DNA of 64,000 nt. Origin: Oceanospirillum linum (GTDB lineage: Bacteria; Pseudomonadota; Gammaproteobacteria; Pseudomonadales; Halomonadaceae). The notes under the pieces were generated by a model, which saw only the letters and a list, made by a program, of their open reading frames with translations, was not told the DNA's origin and made no database searches. Location of the stretch: the NCBI RefSeq assembly GCF_900182785.1, contig NZ_FXTS01000002.1, positions 186,001 to 250,000 on the forward strand, given 5' to 3'. Shown here in pieces: positions 17,470 through 26,492 of this stretch; position 1 is the stretch's first letter, and each line of letters begins with the position of its first letter. Made by a program: the position numbers and the translations under genes.

Positions 17470-17483
17470 TTGACTTAAGCCAA
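17470..17483 (+). promoter_or_regulatory. Candidate Crp/Fnr-family site in the nnrS promoter
   Basis: The dyad TTG-N8-CAA (TTGACTTAAGCCAA) fits the half-site spacing of Fnr, Dnr and NnrR binding sites. A TAGAAT -10 element lies at 17,505-17,510, which places the centre of the site about 41 bases before the expected start of transcription, the usual activating position. It matches the Fnr consensus imperfectly. Confidence 0.5.
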
Positions 17484-17535
17484 GTAAAATACTCGGGTAT
17501 TCGCTAGAATAGTCTCAGTTTTTTTCGGAGGCTTT

Positions 17536-18732
17536 ATGGCTGCATCTCAACTTTCGTACCGTTCTGATCTTAAGTTCTCTTCAGGGGCTTTGTTCTCGCT
17601 GGGTTTCCGGCCTTTTTTTCTGCTGGGAGCGTTGTTTGCCGTGGTTCTGATGCTCGGCTGGGTTTTTCAGCTTCGGGGGGTAGCGCTCCCTTTTGCGGCA
17701 GGTGACAACTATTACCCCGGTGTTTTATGGCACAGCCATGAGCTGATCTTTGGCTTTGCCACGGCAATTATCAGTGGTTTTTTATTAACGGCAGTGGGGA
17801 ACTGGACCGGGCAGAAGATGCTGCACGGCAGAGGGCTTGCCGCTTTGGTTTTACTTTGGACTGCAGGCAGAATTGCCCCCTTTCTTCCTCTTGAGCCTCT
17901 CTTCGTCGCCCTGATCGATCTTGCCTTTTACCCCTTGTTAACACTGGCGATCGCGCTACCGATTCTAAAAAGTGGCAACATGCGCAATCTGGTCTTTATC
18001 ATTTTCTGCGGCCTGCTGATACTGATGAACCTGCTGGTACATCTTGACCGCTTAGATATTGCCCCCGGTATGGCCCATCTCGGCATCTACGGCGCACTGA
18101 ATATTATTGTTTTGGTTATGCTGATTATTGGTGGGCGGGTTATTCCCTTTTTTACCGAGCGGGCAACACCTGAGTATCGTGGCCAGCAGATTGCCTGGGT
18201 CGAGAAGCTGGTGATTCCTGTGGCTGTCATAACCTTTCTGAATGATCTCTGGCAACCTTTGGCGAGCTGGGCATACATTTTGTCAGGCCTGCTTGGGCTT
18301 TTGCTATTACTCAGGGTTGGCGGCTGGTTTGATCGCCGGGTTTTATCAAATCCTCTGCTTTGGATTCTGCATGGGGGATACCTGATGATAGGGTTGGGCT
18401 TTATGCTACGGGCAACACTACCCTGGACGGGGTGGTCACCTTTTATCTATATTCATGCGCTGACTCTGGGTGGTATTGGTCTTCTGACACTGGGAATGAT
18501 GTCTCGTGTATCTCTTGGGCACACCGGACGCCCTCTGATATTACCTGTTCAGATGCACGTCGCTTTTTACTGTCTTTTACTGGCGGTCATCGCTCGGGTT
18601 TTTGCCATGGCGATCCTGCAGAAACCATTTCTCTACGATCTGTCCGCAACCGGGTGGATACTGGCATTTGGTCTTTTTGTTTATACTTACCTTCCTGCGC
18701 TAGTATCGCCCAGGGCAGACGGTAAGTCTTAG
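17536..18732 (+). CDS. nnrS: NnrS family membrane protein
   Basis: This 398-residue, about 12-helix haem- and copper-linked membrane protein belongs to a family tied to nitric oxide stress and denitrification. Landmarks are LGFRPFFLLGALFA near the N-terminus, WHSHELIFGF with the conserved histidines, GRVIPFFTERATP, and IHALTLGGIGLLTLGMMSRVSLGHTGR with more histidines. Relatives ease the block of metabolism caused by nitric oxide. The exact reaction is unknown. A CGGAGG ribosome site precedes the ATG, and a Crp/Fnr-type box precedes the promoter. No other nitrogen-oxide genes are in the window. Its end overlaps the convergent MocR gene by 4 bp. Confidence 0.92.
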   Translation: MAASQLSYRSDLKFSSGALFSLGFRPFFLLGALFAVVLMLGWVFQLRGVALPFAAGDNYYPGVLWHSHELIFGFATAIISGFLLTAVGNWTGQKMLHGRGLAALVLLWTAGRIAPFLPLEPLFVALIDLAFYPLLTLAIALPILKSGNMRNLVFIIFCGLLILMNLLVHLDRLDIAPGMAHLGIYGALNIIVLVMLIIGGRVIPFFTERATPEYRGQQIAWVEKLVIPVAVITFLNDLWQPLASWAYILSGLLGLLLLLRVGGWFDRRVLSNPLLWILHGGYLMIGLGFMLRATLPWTGWSPFIYIHALTLGGIGLLTLGMMSRVSLGHTGRPLILPVQMHVAFYCLLLAVIARVFAMAILQKPFLYDLSATGWILAFGLFVYTYLPALVSPRADGKS

Positions 18733-20225
18733 GTTTTTTGCCGGGAAGCGGACTCCTCTGGGTCAATCATCTTATGGATCAGCTGCCCCAGCCGTATGAT
18801 GGCACTGAGGTAATCGGGCTGTTCCTGATAAAGGCCGAAGTTGACCCGGATATGGTGTCTGTTGGATGGGTCGCTGCCAAAGAGGGTTCCCGGTGTTATG
18901 TTAATTTTTTCCCGAAGTGCTTGTTGATATAAGGCCATGCCATCGCAGGATTCAGGTAGTCTGATCCAGGCGAGAAAGCCGCCATCTGCAGGTTGATATC
19001 TCACTGATTCAGGCCAGCTCATTGTCACTATTTTCTCAAACAGCTGCTGTCGTTGCCGGTAGCGTCTGCGGATCAGGCGCAGATGTCGCTGCATGTATCC
19101 GGCTTCTAACCAGGTACCCAGTGCGTTTTGAGTGTGCGCTGGCAGTCCCATTTTACTGACGAACTGCAGATGCTGGCAGCGCTCCTGCCAGCGCCCCGCC
19201 ACCAACCAGCCCAGCCTGAGTTTGGGGGTGATGGTTTTTGATATGGAACTGCAATAAAGCACCCGATTCTGTGTGTCGATCGCTTTAAGTGGGCTTGGGG
19301 CGTTGCCACGGTAATCGAGATCGGCGGAAATATCGTCCTCGATAACCGCGATATCGTAGCGGTTGGCTAATCTAATGAGCTGCTGGCGGTGACAGGGCTC
19401 CATGCTTCTTCCGGTGGGGTTATTGATCGTCGGCTGAACAATAATCGCCCTGACCGGCCATTTCTCAAGGGCTGCCGCGACAAGGCCCAGATCCGGACCT
19501 CCTGTTTCGGCCTGTGGAATCTCAACGACCTGACGTTCAAAGGCCTCCAGGCATTGCAAAATGCCGTAAAAGCAGGGTGACTCAACCAAAACGATATCCC
19601 CCTCGTGACTCACCGCTTGCAGCGCCAGGCTTACCGCCGACTGAGCACCATTGGTGATGATGATCTCATCCGGTCCGATTGTGAGCTCTCGTTTTGCCAT
19701 TAACTTACTCAACTGTCGCCGCAGTTTTTCAGCCCCCGGCGGCGTTTGGTAATGGGATATATAGCTTTCACTGAGGGCCTTTTCCTCATGGGCGACCTCT
19801 TTTTTTAATAACTGATAGAGGCGTTTAACCCCTGGAAAATTAACACAGGGGTTTGCGGTGCCCAGCAGAACCTGATCTTTTTTTCCTGCAGAGCGGACAA
19901 TTTCAAGCCCGAGAGAGCGGTTATCCAGTATTTTGGGTCGGATTGCAGCCAGCTGCTCTTCACTCGGTTCCGCTTTTAGCTGATGATCGGAATGACTCTG
20001 GGCGGTACGCGCCCTGGGACCCGGAAAGAAACCTGATTTTTCCCGGGCTTCCACCCAGTTGTTATCCTCCAAATACTCGTAACAGCGCACCACGGTTCCC
20101 TTGCTGACGCTTTGCTTAAGACTCAACTCCCGGATGGAAGGCAGTTTCTCATCCATAGCATAGAAACCATCGCTTAACTGCCTGGTCAGTTGGTCGGCGA
20201 GTTGTTTGTAGTAAAAGCTGCTCAT
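18729..20225 (-). CDS. MocR-type transcription regulator (GntR HTH + aminotransferase domain)
   Basis: This 498-residue regulator has a GntR winged-helix domain (about residues 1-75: LPSIRELSLKQSVSKGTVVRCYEYL) joined by a linker to a fold-type I aminotransferase domain (about 115-480). The cofactor lysine lies in SSISKTITPKLRLGW, and the NNPTG motif is present, so it should bind pyridoxal phosphate. MocR proteins usually sense PLP or amino-acid adducts and control a neighbouring gene. Here the divergent neighbour across 148 bp is an EamA exporter, the likely target. It might also repress itself. Confidence 0.9.
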   Translation of the reverse strand: MSSFYYKQLADQLTRQLSDGFYAMDEKLPSIRELSLKQSVSKGTVVRCYEYLEDNNWVEAREKSGFFPGPRARTAQSHSDHQLKAEPSEEQLAAIRPKILDNRSLGLEIVRSAGKKDQVLLGTANPCVNFPGVKRLYQLLKKEVAHEEKALSESYISHYQTPPGAEKLRRQLSKLMAKRELTIGPDEIIITNGAQSAVSLALQAVSHEGDIVLVESPCFYGILQCLEAFERQVVEIPQAETGGPDLGLVAAALEKWPVRAIIVQPTINNPTGRSMEPCHRQQLIRLANRYDIAVIEDDISADLDYRGNAPSPLKAIDTQNRVLYCSSISKTITPKLRLGWLVAGRWQERCQHLQFVSKMGLPAHTQNALGTWLEAGYMQRHLRLIRRRYRQRQQLFEKIVTMSWPESVRYQPADGGFLAWIRLPESCDGMALYQQALREKINITPGTLFGSDPSNRHHIRVNFGLYQEQPDYLSAIIRLGQLIHKMIDPEESASRQKT

Positions 20226-20250
20226 CTGTACCCTTTTTTGTTCGCTTTTT

Positions 20251-20290
20251 CTGTCTATATTTTTATTTTATATCGCAGTTTATAGTACAG
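20251..20290. promoter_or_regulatory. Candidate operator between mocR and the EamA gene
   Basis: Arms CTGTCTATA (20,251-20,259) and TATAGTACAG (20,281-20,290) form an imperfect inverted repeat about 21 bases apart in an AT-rich spacer between the two divergent genes. It is a candidate for MocR binding, based only on position and symmetry. Confidence 0.35.
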
Positions 20291-20373
20291 ATACATTTAA
20301 GTCCCCGCTATCTGATTGCCAGATCTACCGTCACGAGACAACGACTGCAATATCGATTATCCAGGAATAATTT

Positions 20374-21279
20374 ATGACTGCCTTTGCTGCACAGTTTGAA
20401 CGGCATAAAACACTATTGATTGCACTTTTACCCTGGGTATTTGTGCTGCTATGGAGCACGGGCTTTATTGGTGCCCGCTATGGGTTACCTTATAGTGAGC
20501 CCTATACTTTTCTCAGCTGGAGGATGGCAGGTAACCTGCTGGTGTTTCTTTTACTGATGCGCTTGTTTGGCGTTTCATTACCTCGCCGTTTTGCCTTATG
20601 GAAGCAGCAGTTGATCACAGGTACGCTGGTGCATACTGCGTACTTGGGCGGTGTTTTTTCCGCTATTGAACTGGGTATGCCTGCAGGGCTTGCCGCACTC
20701 CTTGTTGGCTTACAGCCCTTGGTGACTGCCGGGGTTATGGCTCTGGTCTATCGTAGTGCGCCCAGCCTGAAACAGTGGTTTGGCCTGACTCTGGGGATAC
20801 TCGGTGTCGCCTTGGTTCTGAGTAATGGTCAGGCGGACTTTTTGCAAAAGGGTGATATCAGTGGTCTTCAGTTACTCTGGATTTTGTTAGCACTGGTGGG
20901 CATTACACTAGGTACGCTATATCAGAAAACATATTGCGAGCAGCAGCCTCTTTTAGCTGCGACCTTTATTCAATACCTTTCTGGTCTGGCTGTAATGTTG
21001 CCTTTAGCTCTGTTGACAGAAAATACTCAGGTGCAATGGCACCCAGAGTTTATAGGAGCTCTGGTCTGGTCTGTGCTCGTTCTCTCTGTTGGGGCTATCT
21101 TACTGCTGATGCTGATGATCCGGATGGGGGAGGCGACCCGGACCGCCAGCTATTTCTATCTGGTGCCTCCGGTGACGGCACTGCAGGCCTGGCTACTGTT
21201 TGATGAGCAATTGACAGGCGTAGCATTGGCTGGAATGGCAGTGACAGTGCTTGGCGTGTACTGGGTAAATAAGAAATAG
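20374..21279 (+). CDS. EamA-family (DMT superfamily) exporter
   Basis: This 301-residue, ten-helix inner-membrane protein has two EamA repeats, the first beginning LLPWVFVLLWSTGFIGARYGLPYSEPYTFLSWR and the second in the C-terminal half near FYLVPPVTALQAWLLFDEQLT. Such carriers mostly export amino acids or metabolites. The divergent MocR regulator suggests that the cargo is an amino acid or vitamin B6-related amine. The ATG follows AGGAATAATTT. Confidence 0.88.
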   Translation: MTAFAAQFERHKTLLIALLPWVFVLLWSTGFIGARYGLPYSEPYTFLSWRMAGNLLVFLLLMRLFGVSLPRRFALWKQQLITGTLVHTAYLGGVFSAIELGMPAGLAALLVGLQPLVTAGVMALVYRSAPSLKQWFGLTLGILGVALVLSNGQADFLQKGDISGLQLLWILLALVGITLGTLYQKTYCEQQPLLAATFIQYLSGLAVMLPLALLTENTQVQWHPEFIGALVWSVLVLSVGAILLLMLMIRMGEATRTASYFYLVPPVTALQAWLLFDEQLTGVALAGMAVTVLGVYWVNKK

Positions 21280-21396
21280 TCCCGAAGAATAACATTCTAT
21301 TTATTAGAATTATTTTCGCCATAAATAGTAATTTTTTGTCGTTTTTCTTGAGGTTATAGTGGCTTTAATATTGATAACCTGAGAAAGGAGCCAGAT

Positions 21397-22248
21397 ATGG
21401 CGGATTTTAAAGTTCTTAATCGTGTTAAGGGAATACCGACTTCTGATGGTGCCGGTGTACGCCTTAACCGGGTAATAGGCACGACTCAGCTAAAAAATCT
21501 TGACCCTTTTCTGATGTTAGATGAGTTCCGTTCTGACCGTGCAGATGATTATATTGCAGGCTTTCCGCCTCATCCGCACAGAGGGTTTGAAACGATCACT
21601 TATATGCTGCAAGGCTCTATGAAACATGAAGATCACTTGGGCAATGTTGGTGTGCTGACCGGGGGCGGTGTCCAGTGGATGACTGCGGGTGCGGGGATTA
21701 TCCACTCAGAGATGCCGATGCAGGAAGACGGTCTGCTCTGGGGCTTTCAGTTCTGGTTGAATCTGCCTGCGGCTGAAAAAATGAAAGCGCCATCTTATCA
21801 GGATCTTGCGCCGGAGGAGATCCCGGAGGTGATTGATGATAATGGGGTATTGCGCCGAGTGGTAGCCGGTGTTTCTAAAGGTGTCCCGGGGCCGGTTCAA
21901 CGGGAAGCAACTCAGCCGTTGATGGTGGATTTTCGTGTTTCACAGCCGACCGCATTTGAACATGATCTGCCTGAGGGGCATAAGAGTTTTATTTATGTCT
22001 ATGAAGGAAATCTGGACGTGCCGGATGTGGGCGTAACACTTGAGCAGGGTGAGCTTTTGGCTTTTACCGGGAGTCTGCTACGCCTGAATGCCAAGGGGAA
22101 GGCGGGTGTTCTTTTGGTTAGTGGTAAGCCGCTGTTGGAGCCGATTGTGCAGCATGGCCCTTTTGTGATGAATACGGCCCAGGAAATCCAGCAGGCAATA
22201 GCAGACTATCAGAATGGCTCTTTAGCGAAAGAGGCTCGTCGGTACTGA
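21397..22248 (+). CDS. Pirin family protein
   Basis: This 283-residue bicupin has metal ligands in FPPHPHRGFET (His59, His61) and in GAGIIHSEMP (His103, Glu105). Bacterial pirins act as redox-sensitive regulators of metabolism, and some have quercetin dioxygenase activity. Which applies here is open. A perfect AAGGAG site precedes the ATG. The gene has its own 117-bp upstream region and is convergent with the histidine kinase gene. Confidence 0.92.
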   Translation: MADFKVLNRVKGIPTSDGAGVRLNRVIGTTQLKNLDPFLMLDEFRSDRADDYIAGFPPHPHRGFETITYMLQGSMKHEDHLGNVGVLTGGGVQWMTAGAGIIHSEMPMQEDGLLWGFQFWLNLPAAEKMKAPSYQDLAPEEIPEVIDDNGVLRRVVAGVSKGVPGPVQREATQPLMVDFRVSQPTAFEHDLPEGHKSFIYVYEGNLDVPDVGVTLEQGELLAFTGSLLRLNAKGKAGVLLVSGKPLLEPIVQHGPFVMNTAQEIQQAIADYQNGSLAKEARRY

Positions 22249-22279
22249 TAGGGGGCTTAGCCGGTGAGTCTGCTTCGGA

Positions 22280-24346
22280 TTACTTCTCCAGCCAATGATT
22301 TAACTGCCGGTTAAACTCCGGGATGTTAAGTGGCTTGGTGAGATAGGCGTCAAAACCGGCAACTTCTGCCTGCCTGATATCTTCCGGCCCTGAGTTGGCG
22401 GATAAGGCTATTAGCTTACGGTTGATATGCAGGCCTTCTGTTCGTATATGACGTAAAAGGTCATAGCCGGACATGCCCGGAAGGTTGATATCAAGTATTA
22501 CCAGGTCCGGGGTTTCGTGGCGCAGAATTTCAAGCCCCTCTTCCGGGGTGGTTGCGGTAAGTAGCCGGTCACCCTCGCGCTTGCTGAAGATTTTCTTTAC
22601 CAGCATACGGTTCGCGTTATTGTCTTCCACATAGAGTGTTGTGGTTTTTTCTCCTCCACGGGAGATTATTTCAGCGACCGAAAGCTCAAGGCTTTGCATG
22701 GGCTGAGGCAGCTGATGTTCGCCCGCAATGGGAAGACTTAGTGTGAAAATACTGCCTTTTCCGGGCTGGCTGCTGACCTCAATCGTGCCGTGCATCGCTT
22801 CAGCCAGCTTTTGGCTGATAACAAGACCGATACCTGTACCCTGCCGGGTCGATGACTCCATACCCAGTCGCTCAAAGGGCTGAAATAATTGCCCAAGCTG
22901 CTCCTGAGACAAGCCATAACCTGTGTCTGATACATGCACCCTGAACTCTGTACCGGTCTGGTCCATGCTCAGTTCAACCGTTCCGTCGTCGTGGTTGTAT
23001 TTAATAGCATTGCTAACCAGATTTAACAGAATTTGTTTAACTCTGCGGCTATCCCCCATCACTGAGAGGTCGAGATTATTTGGAAACCGGGTAGAAATCG
23101 ATACTCCCTGGCGGTCTGCCAGGTGTTTGTTCAGGGTGAGGGCGTCCTGAATGACCGGGATCGGATTGATCGGCTCGATTTTAAGATCAATGTGGCCAGC
23201 TTCAATTTTAGATAGATCCAGAATCTCATCAATCAGTTGCAGTAAATGATCGCTGGCTTTACGAATCTCCTGAAGGCCTTCGACGTGCTCTTCGATGAGA
23301 TCAGCTTTATCCATTTCCATTAACTGGGTATAGCCCTGAATGGCATTAAGTGGGGTTCGCAGCTCATGACTCATACTGGCCAGAAAGGAACTTTTTGCAC
23401 GGTTGGCCTGCTCGGCATTCTCTTTGGCGTGCAGTAACTCTTCCATCATCAGTTTGCGGCCGGTGATGTCACGGTATGTTCCTAAAAGCCCAATGATGTT
23501 CTGGTCGTTATCCCGGATCGGGACTTTATTGAGTTCTACCCAAAGGTAGCTGTCATCACTGCGGTGAAGGTAGTAGTTTTTGTTTCGGATCTCCATACCT
23601 TCTTTGACGACAAGGCTATCATCCTGCTGCAGTTGTGCCTGGCGGATCAGGTTCTGTAATCGCTGAATGTTTTCTGCATCAGAAGGCGATGTGCTCTCGC
23701 GCTCAGTATCAGGAGCACCGGCTGCAGACAGGTCACGAATCAGCCAGCGATTGGCATTTTGGATCGTGCCGTCAACATTTTGCCAGTACACCCCGGCGGG
23801 TACATGATCCATTACCAGTTTGAACATCTGTTCAGTGCGCTCCCGTTCAGACGTTTCTTGTTGTAGCTTCTTTTTAAGCCGCTGATGGCTTCGGTGTCGC
23901 TCCAGCGTGGTTGCAAGACTATCCAGAACGGAGGTAAATAGCTGATCTGAAAAAGGTAGTGCCGTGTCGGTGGAGAAGAGAATAAAAGCATCTGTTTGCC
24001 CTACAGGCAAAAGCAACTCTGAGGGATAGCACTCGAAAGCCGGGCCGAGCCCCTGAAGGTGATCCTCAACGGGCCTGAATTCGCTTTTCAGAGGCATTTC
24101 ACCGCGACGGGAGATCTGTTTGCAAGGATCAGGTGAAAAAGGTTTATCTGTGATGCTATAACAGATATTAAAACTATAGCTGTTTGCCTGCCGTTCAAGA
24201 TGGCTGATAAACAGGCCTGAAGAGATGTCTGTATGGCGCAGCAGGCACTGCAGAAACTTTTGTACCAATGGCTGCTCAGAGGTTTCAGACCCCATCAGGA
24301 GCGCCATTTCATAGAGGGTTGCCAGTTTCTGATCGCTTGCGCTCAT
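22280..24346 (-). CDS. Soluble hybrid sensor histidine kinase (GAF-like, PAS, HisKA, HATPase, REC)
   Basis: This 688-residue protein has no membrane helix. In order it shows a GAF-like N-terminal region (about 1-150), a coiled coil, a PAS/PAC domain (about 173-298, ending GTYRDITGRK), the dimerisation/phosphoacceptor domain with His327 in SHELRTPLNA, an ATPase domain (N box NLVSNAIKYN, G boxes VSDTGYGL and GTGIGL) and a C-terminal receiver with phosphoacceptor Asp619 in LVILDINLPG. Phosphoryl groups would pass from His327 to Asp619. No output regulator gene is adjacent, so the target is unknown. It is transcribed alone. Confidence 0.92.
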   Translation of the reverse strand: MSASDQKLATLYEMALLMGSETSEQPLVQKFLQCLLRHTDISSGLFISHLERQANSYSFNICYSITDKPFSPDPCKQISRRGEMPLKSEFRPVEDHLQGLGPAFECYPSELLLPVGQTDAFILFSTDTALPFSDQLFTSVLDSLATTLERHRSHQRLKKKLQQETSERERTEQMFKLVMDHVPAGVYWQNVDGTIQNANRWLIRDLSAAGAPDTERESTSPSDAENIQRLQNLIRQAQLQQDDSLVVKEGMEIRNKNYYLHRSDDSYLWVELNKVPIRDNDQNIIGLLGTYRDITGRKLMMEELLHAKENAEQANRAKSSFLASMSHELRTPLNAIQGYTQLMEMDKADLIEEHVEGLQEIRKASDHLLQLIDEILDLSKIEAGHIDLKIEPINPIPVIQDALTLNKHLADRQGVSISTRFPNNLDLSVMGDSRRVKQILLNLVSNAIKYNHDDGTVELSMDQTGTEFRVHVSDTGYGLSQEQLGQLFQPFERLGMESSTRQGTGIGLVISQKLAEAMHGTIEVSSQPGKGSIFTLSLPIAGEHQLPQPMQSLELSVAEIISRGGEKTTTLYVEDNNANRMLVKKIFSKREGDRLLTATTPEEGLEILRHETPDLVILDINLPGMSGYDLLRHIRTEGLHINRKLIALSANSGPEDIRQAEVAGFDAYLTKPLNIPEFNRQLNHWLEK

Positions 24347-24651
24347 GAAGTTCCCCGTTAAATGCCCAAACTCAGTCTGTTAGGCTGATGTATATATTGC
24401 GCGGATGTATATAGAGCAAGGCACTTCCTGCCCAGCGTCGTTTGAGCCTTAAGTTGCCCAGGATGTTAATAGCAATCCCTGTGGTGGTCGGTTCCCTGCA
24501 CTCTTTCTCCCACCTGCAAGTATATTGAACTCATGCCGGAATATCATCTTTAACTGGTGGATTCCTTACGGCTGGCATTTCCTGAAGATAACAAAAACCC
24601 GCCCGGTCAGGGGCGGGTTCTGGCAGAGGTCAGCCTGAAAAGAACAGACTG
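24347..24651. other. Intergenic region with direct repeats and the proS terminator
   Basis: Two copies of GATGTATATA (24,387-24,396 and 24,404-24,413) stand 17 bp apart just upstream of the histidine kinase gene and may be an operator. The right part holds the proS terminator. Otherwise I see nothing. Confidence 0.45.
24592..24617 (-). terminator. Terminator after proS
   Basis: Read on the - strand, AACCCGCC pairs with GGCGGGTT, followed by TTTTTG. It lies about 35 bases past the proS stop. Confidence 0.8.
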
Positions 24652-26373
24652 TTATGCCTGTCCGGCAAACGCATCCTTAAGGAAGGAGATTACCGTTGCC
24701 TGATCGATCATGGTGTTTTCGCTGTCGCGTCGGCCACGGTACTCCAGTTGGCCTTCTTTAAGGCCGCGCTCACCGATCACGATACGGTGTGGTATACCCA
24801 CCAGTTCCAGGTCGGCAAACTTGAAGCCTGGGCGGCTGTCACGATCATCCATCAGAACATCATAGCCTGCAGCTTTTAGTTCTGCGTATAGTTTCTCACT
24901 GGCATCACGCACCAGCTCTGATTTATGGGCGTTCATAGGTACAATCGCAATCTCAAATGGCGCAATCGCTTCCGGCCAGATAATACCGTTCTCGTCATGG
25001 TTCTGCTCAATAGCAGACGCCACCACCCGGGTTACACCAATCCCGTAACAACCCATGGCCATTGGAATCGGCTTGCCATTTTCACCCAGCACTGTGGCAT
25101 TCATCGCTTCACTGTATTTTGTGCCCAGCTGGAAAATATGACCTACTTCAATACCGCGCTTAATGGATAGCGTACCTTTACCATCGGGGCTGGCATCACC
25201 TTCAACCACATTGCGGATATCTTCAACCTGTGGCAGCTCTAAATCACGCCCCCAGTTGATACCGAAATAGTGCTTACCATCGATGTTTGCACCGGCACCA
25301 AAATCAGAAGCTACCGCTACGGCACGGTCTACAACGCAAGGGATACTCAGGTTAACCGGGCCCAGAGAGCCCGGGCCGGCACCGATAACCGCTTTTATCT
25401 CTTCATCAGATGCGAAGGTCAAAGGCGCTGCAACCAGTGACAGGTTTTCTGCTTTGATCTCATTCAGGGTGTGATCGCCACGTACGATCAGGGCCACGAA
25501 GTCCACCCCGGCTTCTTCATCTGCTTTAACGATCAGAGTCTTAACGGTTTTCTCAACAGGCAGATCAAACTGTTCAACCAGCTGGTCGATGGTTTTAGCA
25601 TTCGGCGTATCGACCAGGGTCATCTCCTGTGTAGGAGCATCCGCTTCCGACTGAGGGGCAACCGCTTCCGCTTTTTCGATATTCGCTGCGTAGGTGCCTT
25701 CGGTGTTGAATACGATATCGTCTTCACCGGAATCCGCCAGTACGTGGAACTCATGGGAGCCTTCACCACCGATAGAGCCATTGTCTGCCAGTACCGGACG
25801 ATAGTTCAGACCCAGGCGGTCAAAGATGTTGCAGTATGCCTGATACATCACATCGTAGGTTTCCTGCAGAGACTCCGGTGTGGTGTGGAAGGAGTATGCA
25901 TCCTTCATGATAAATTCACGGGAACGCATGACACCGAAACGTGGGCGAATCTCATCACGGAACTTGGTTTGAATCTGATAAAAGTTAACCGGTAGCTGCT
26001 TATAGCTTTTAATCTCTTTACGGGCCATATCCGTGATCACTTCTTCATGGGTTGGGCCCACACAGAATTCACGTTGATGACGGTCTTTAAAGCGCAGTAG
26101 CTCCGGGCCATACTCTTCCCAGCGACCGGATTCCTGCCACAGCTCTGCAGGTTGTGCAGCCGGCATGAGAACTTCCTGAGAAACCTTGTCCATCTCTTCA
26201 CGCACAATTCGCTCAACTTTGCGTAGGGTACGCAGGCCTAAGGGTAACCAGGTATACAGGCCGGAAGCCAGACGTCGGATCATACCGGCACGTAACATCA
26301 GCTGGTGGCTGATCACTTCAGCATCAGCTGGGGTTTCTTTTAATGTAGAAATTAGAATTTGACTGGCGCGCAT
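24652..26373 (-). CDS. proS: Prolyl-tRNA synthetase
   Basis: ProS charges tRNA-Pro with proline. The 573 residues have the usual bacterial layout: class II catalytic core with motif 1, motif 2 (KFRDEIRPRFGVMRSREFIMKDAYSF), an inserted YbaK-like editing domain (about 225-400) that removes mischarged alanine, motif 3 (GCYGIGVTRVVAS) and the C-terminal anticodon-binding domain (about 475-570). Start MRASQILISTLKETP is the common one. It is followed by a clear terminator. It should be essential. Confidence 0.97.
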   Translation of the reverse strand: MRASQILISTLKETPADAEVISHQLMLRAGMIRRLASGLYTWLPLGLRTLRKVERIVREEMDKVSQEVLMPAAQPAELWQESGRWEEYGPELLRFKDRHQREFCVGPTHEEVITDMARKEIKSYKQLPVNFYQIQTKFRDEIRPRFGVMRSREFIMKDAYSFHTTPESLQETYDVMYQAYCNIFDRLGLNYRPVLADNGSIGGEGSHEFHVLADSGEDDIVFNTEGTYAANIEKAEAVAPQSEADAPTQEMTLVDTPNAKTIDQLVEQFDLPVEKTVKTLIVKADEEAGVDFVALIVRGDHTLNEIKAENLSLVAAPLTFASDEEIKAVIGAGPGSLGPVNLSIPCVVDRAVAVASDFGAGANIDGKHYFGINWGRDLELPQVEDIRNVVEGDASPDGKGTLSIKRGIEVGHIFQLGTKYSEAMNATVLGENGKPIPMAMGCYGIGVTRVVASAIEQNHDENGIIWPEAIAPFEIAIVPMNAHKSELVRDASEKLYAELKAAGYDVLMDDRDSRPGFKFADLELVGIPHRIVIGERGLKEGQLEYRGRRDSENTMIDQATVISFLKDAFAGQA

Positions 26374-26492
26374 AAAAACGGTCTCTGGCTTAGTACATGT
26401 TGGTAAATGCGGGTAATTGTATGCGTTCAGAAAGCCAGCGTACAGAGGGGGCGTCTGCCTTTCCCTCTGTAAAGGGCTTATATTCCATCTGT

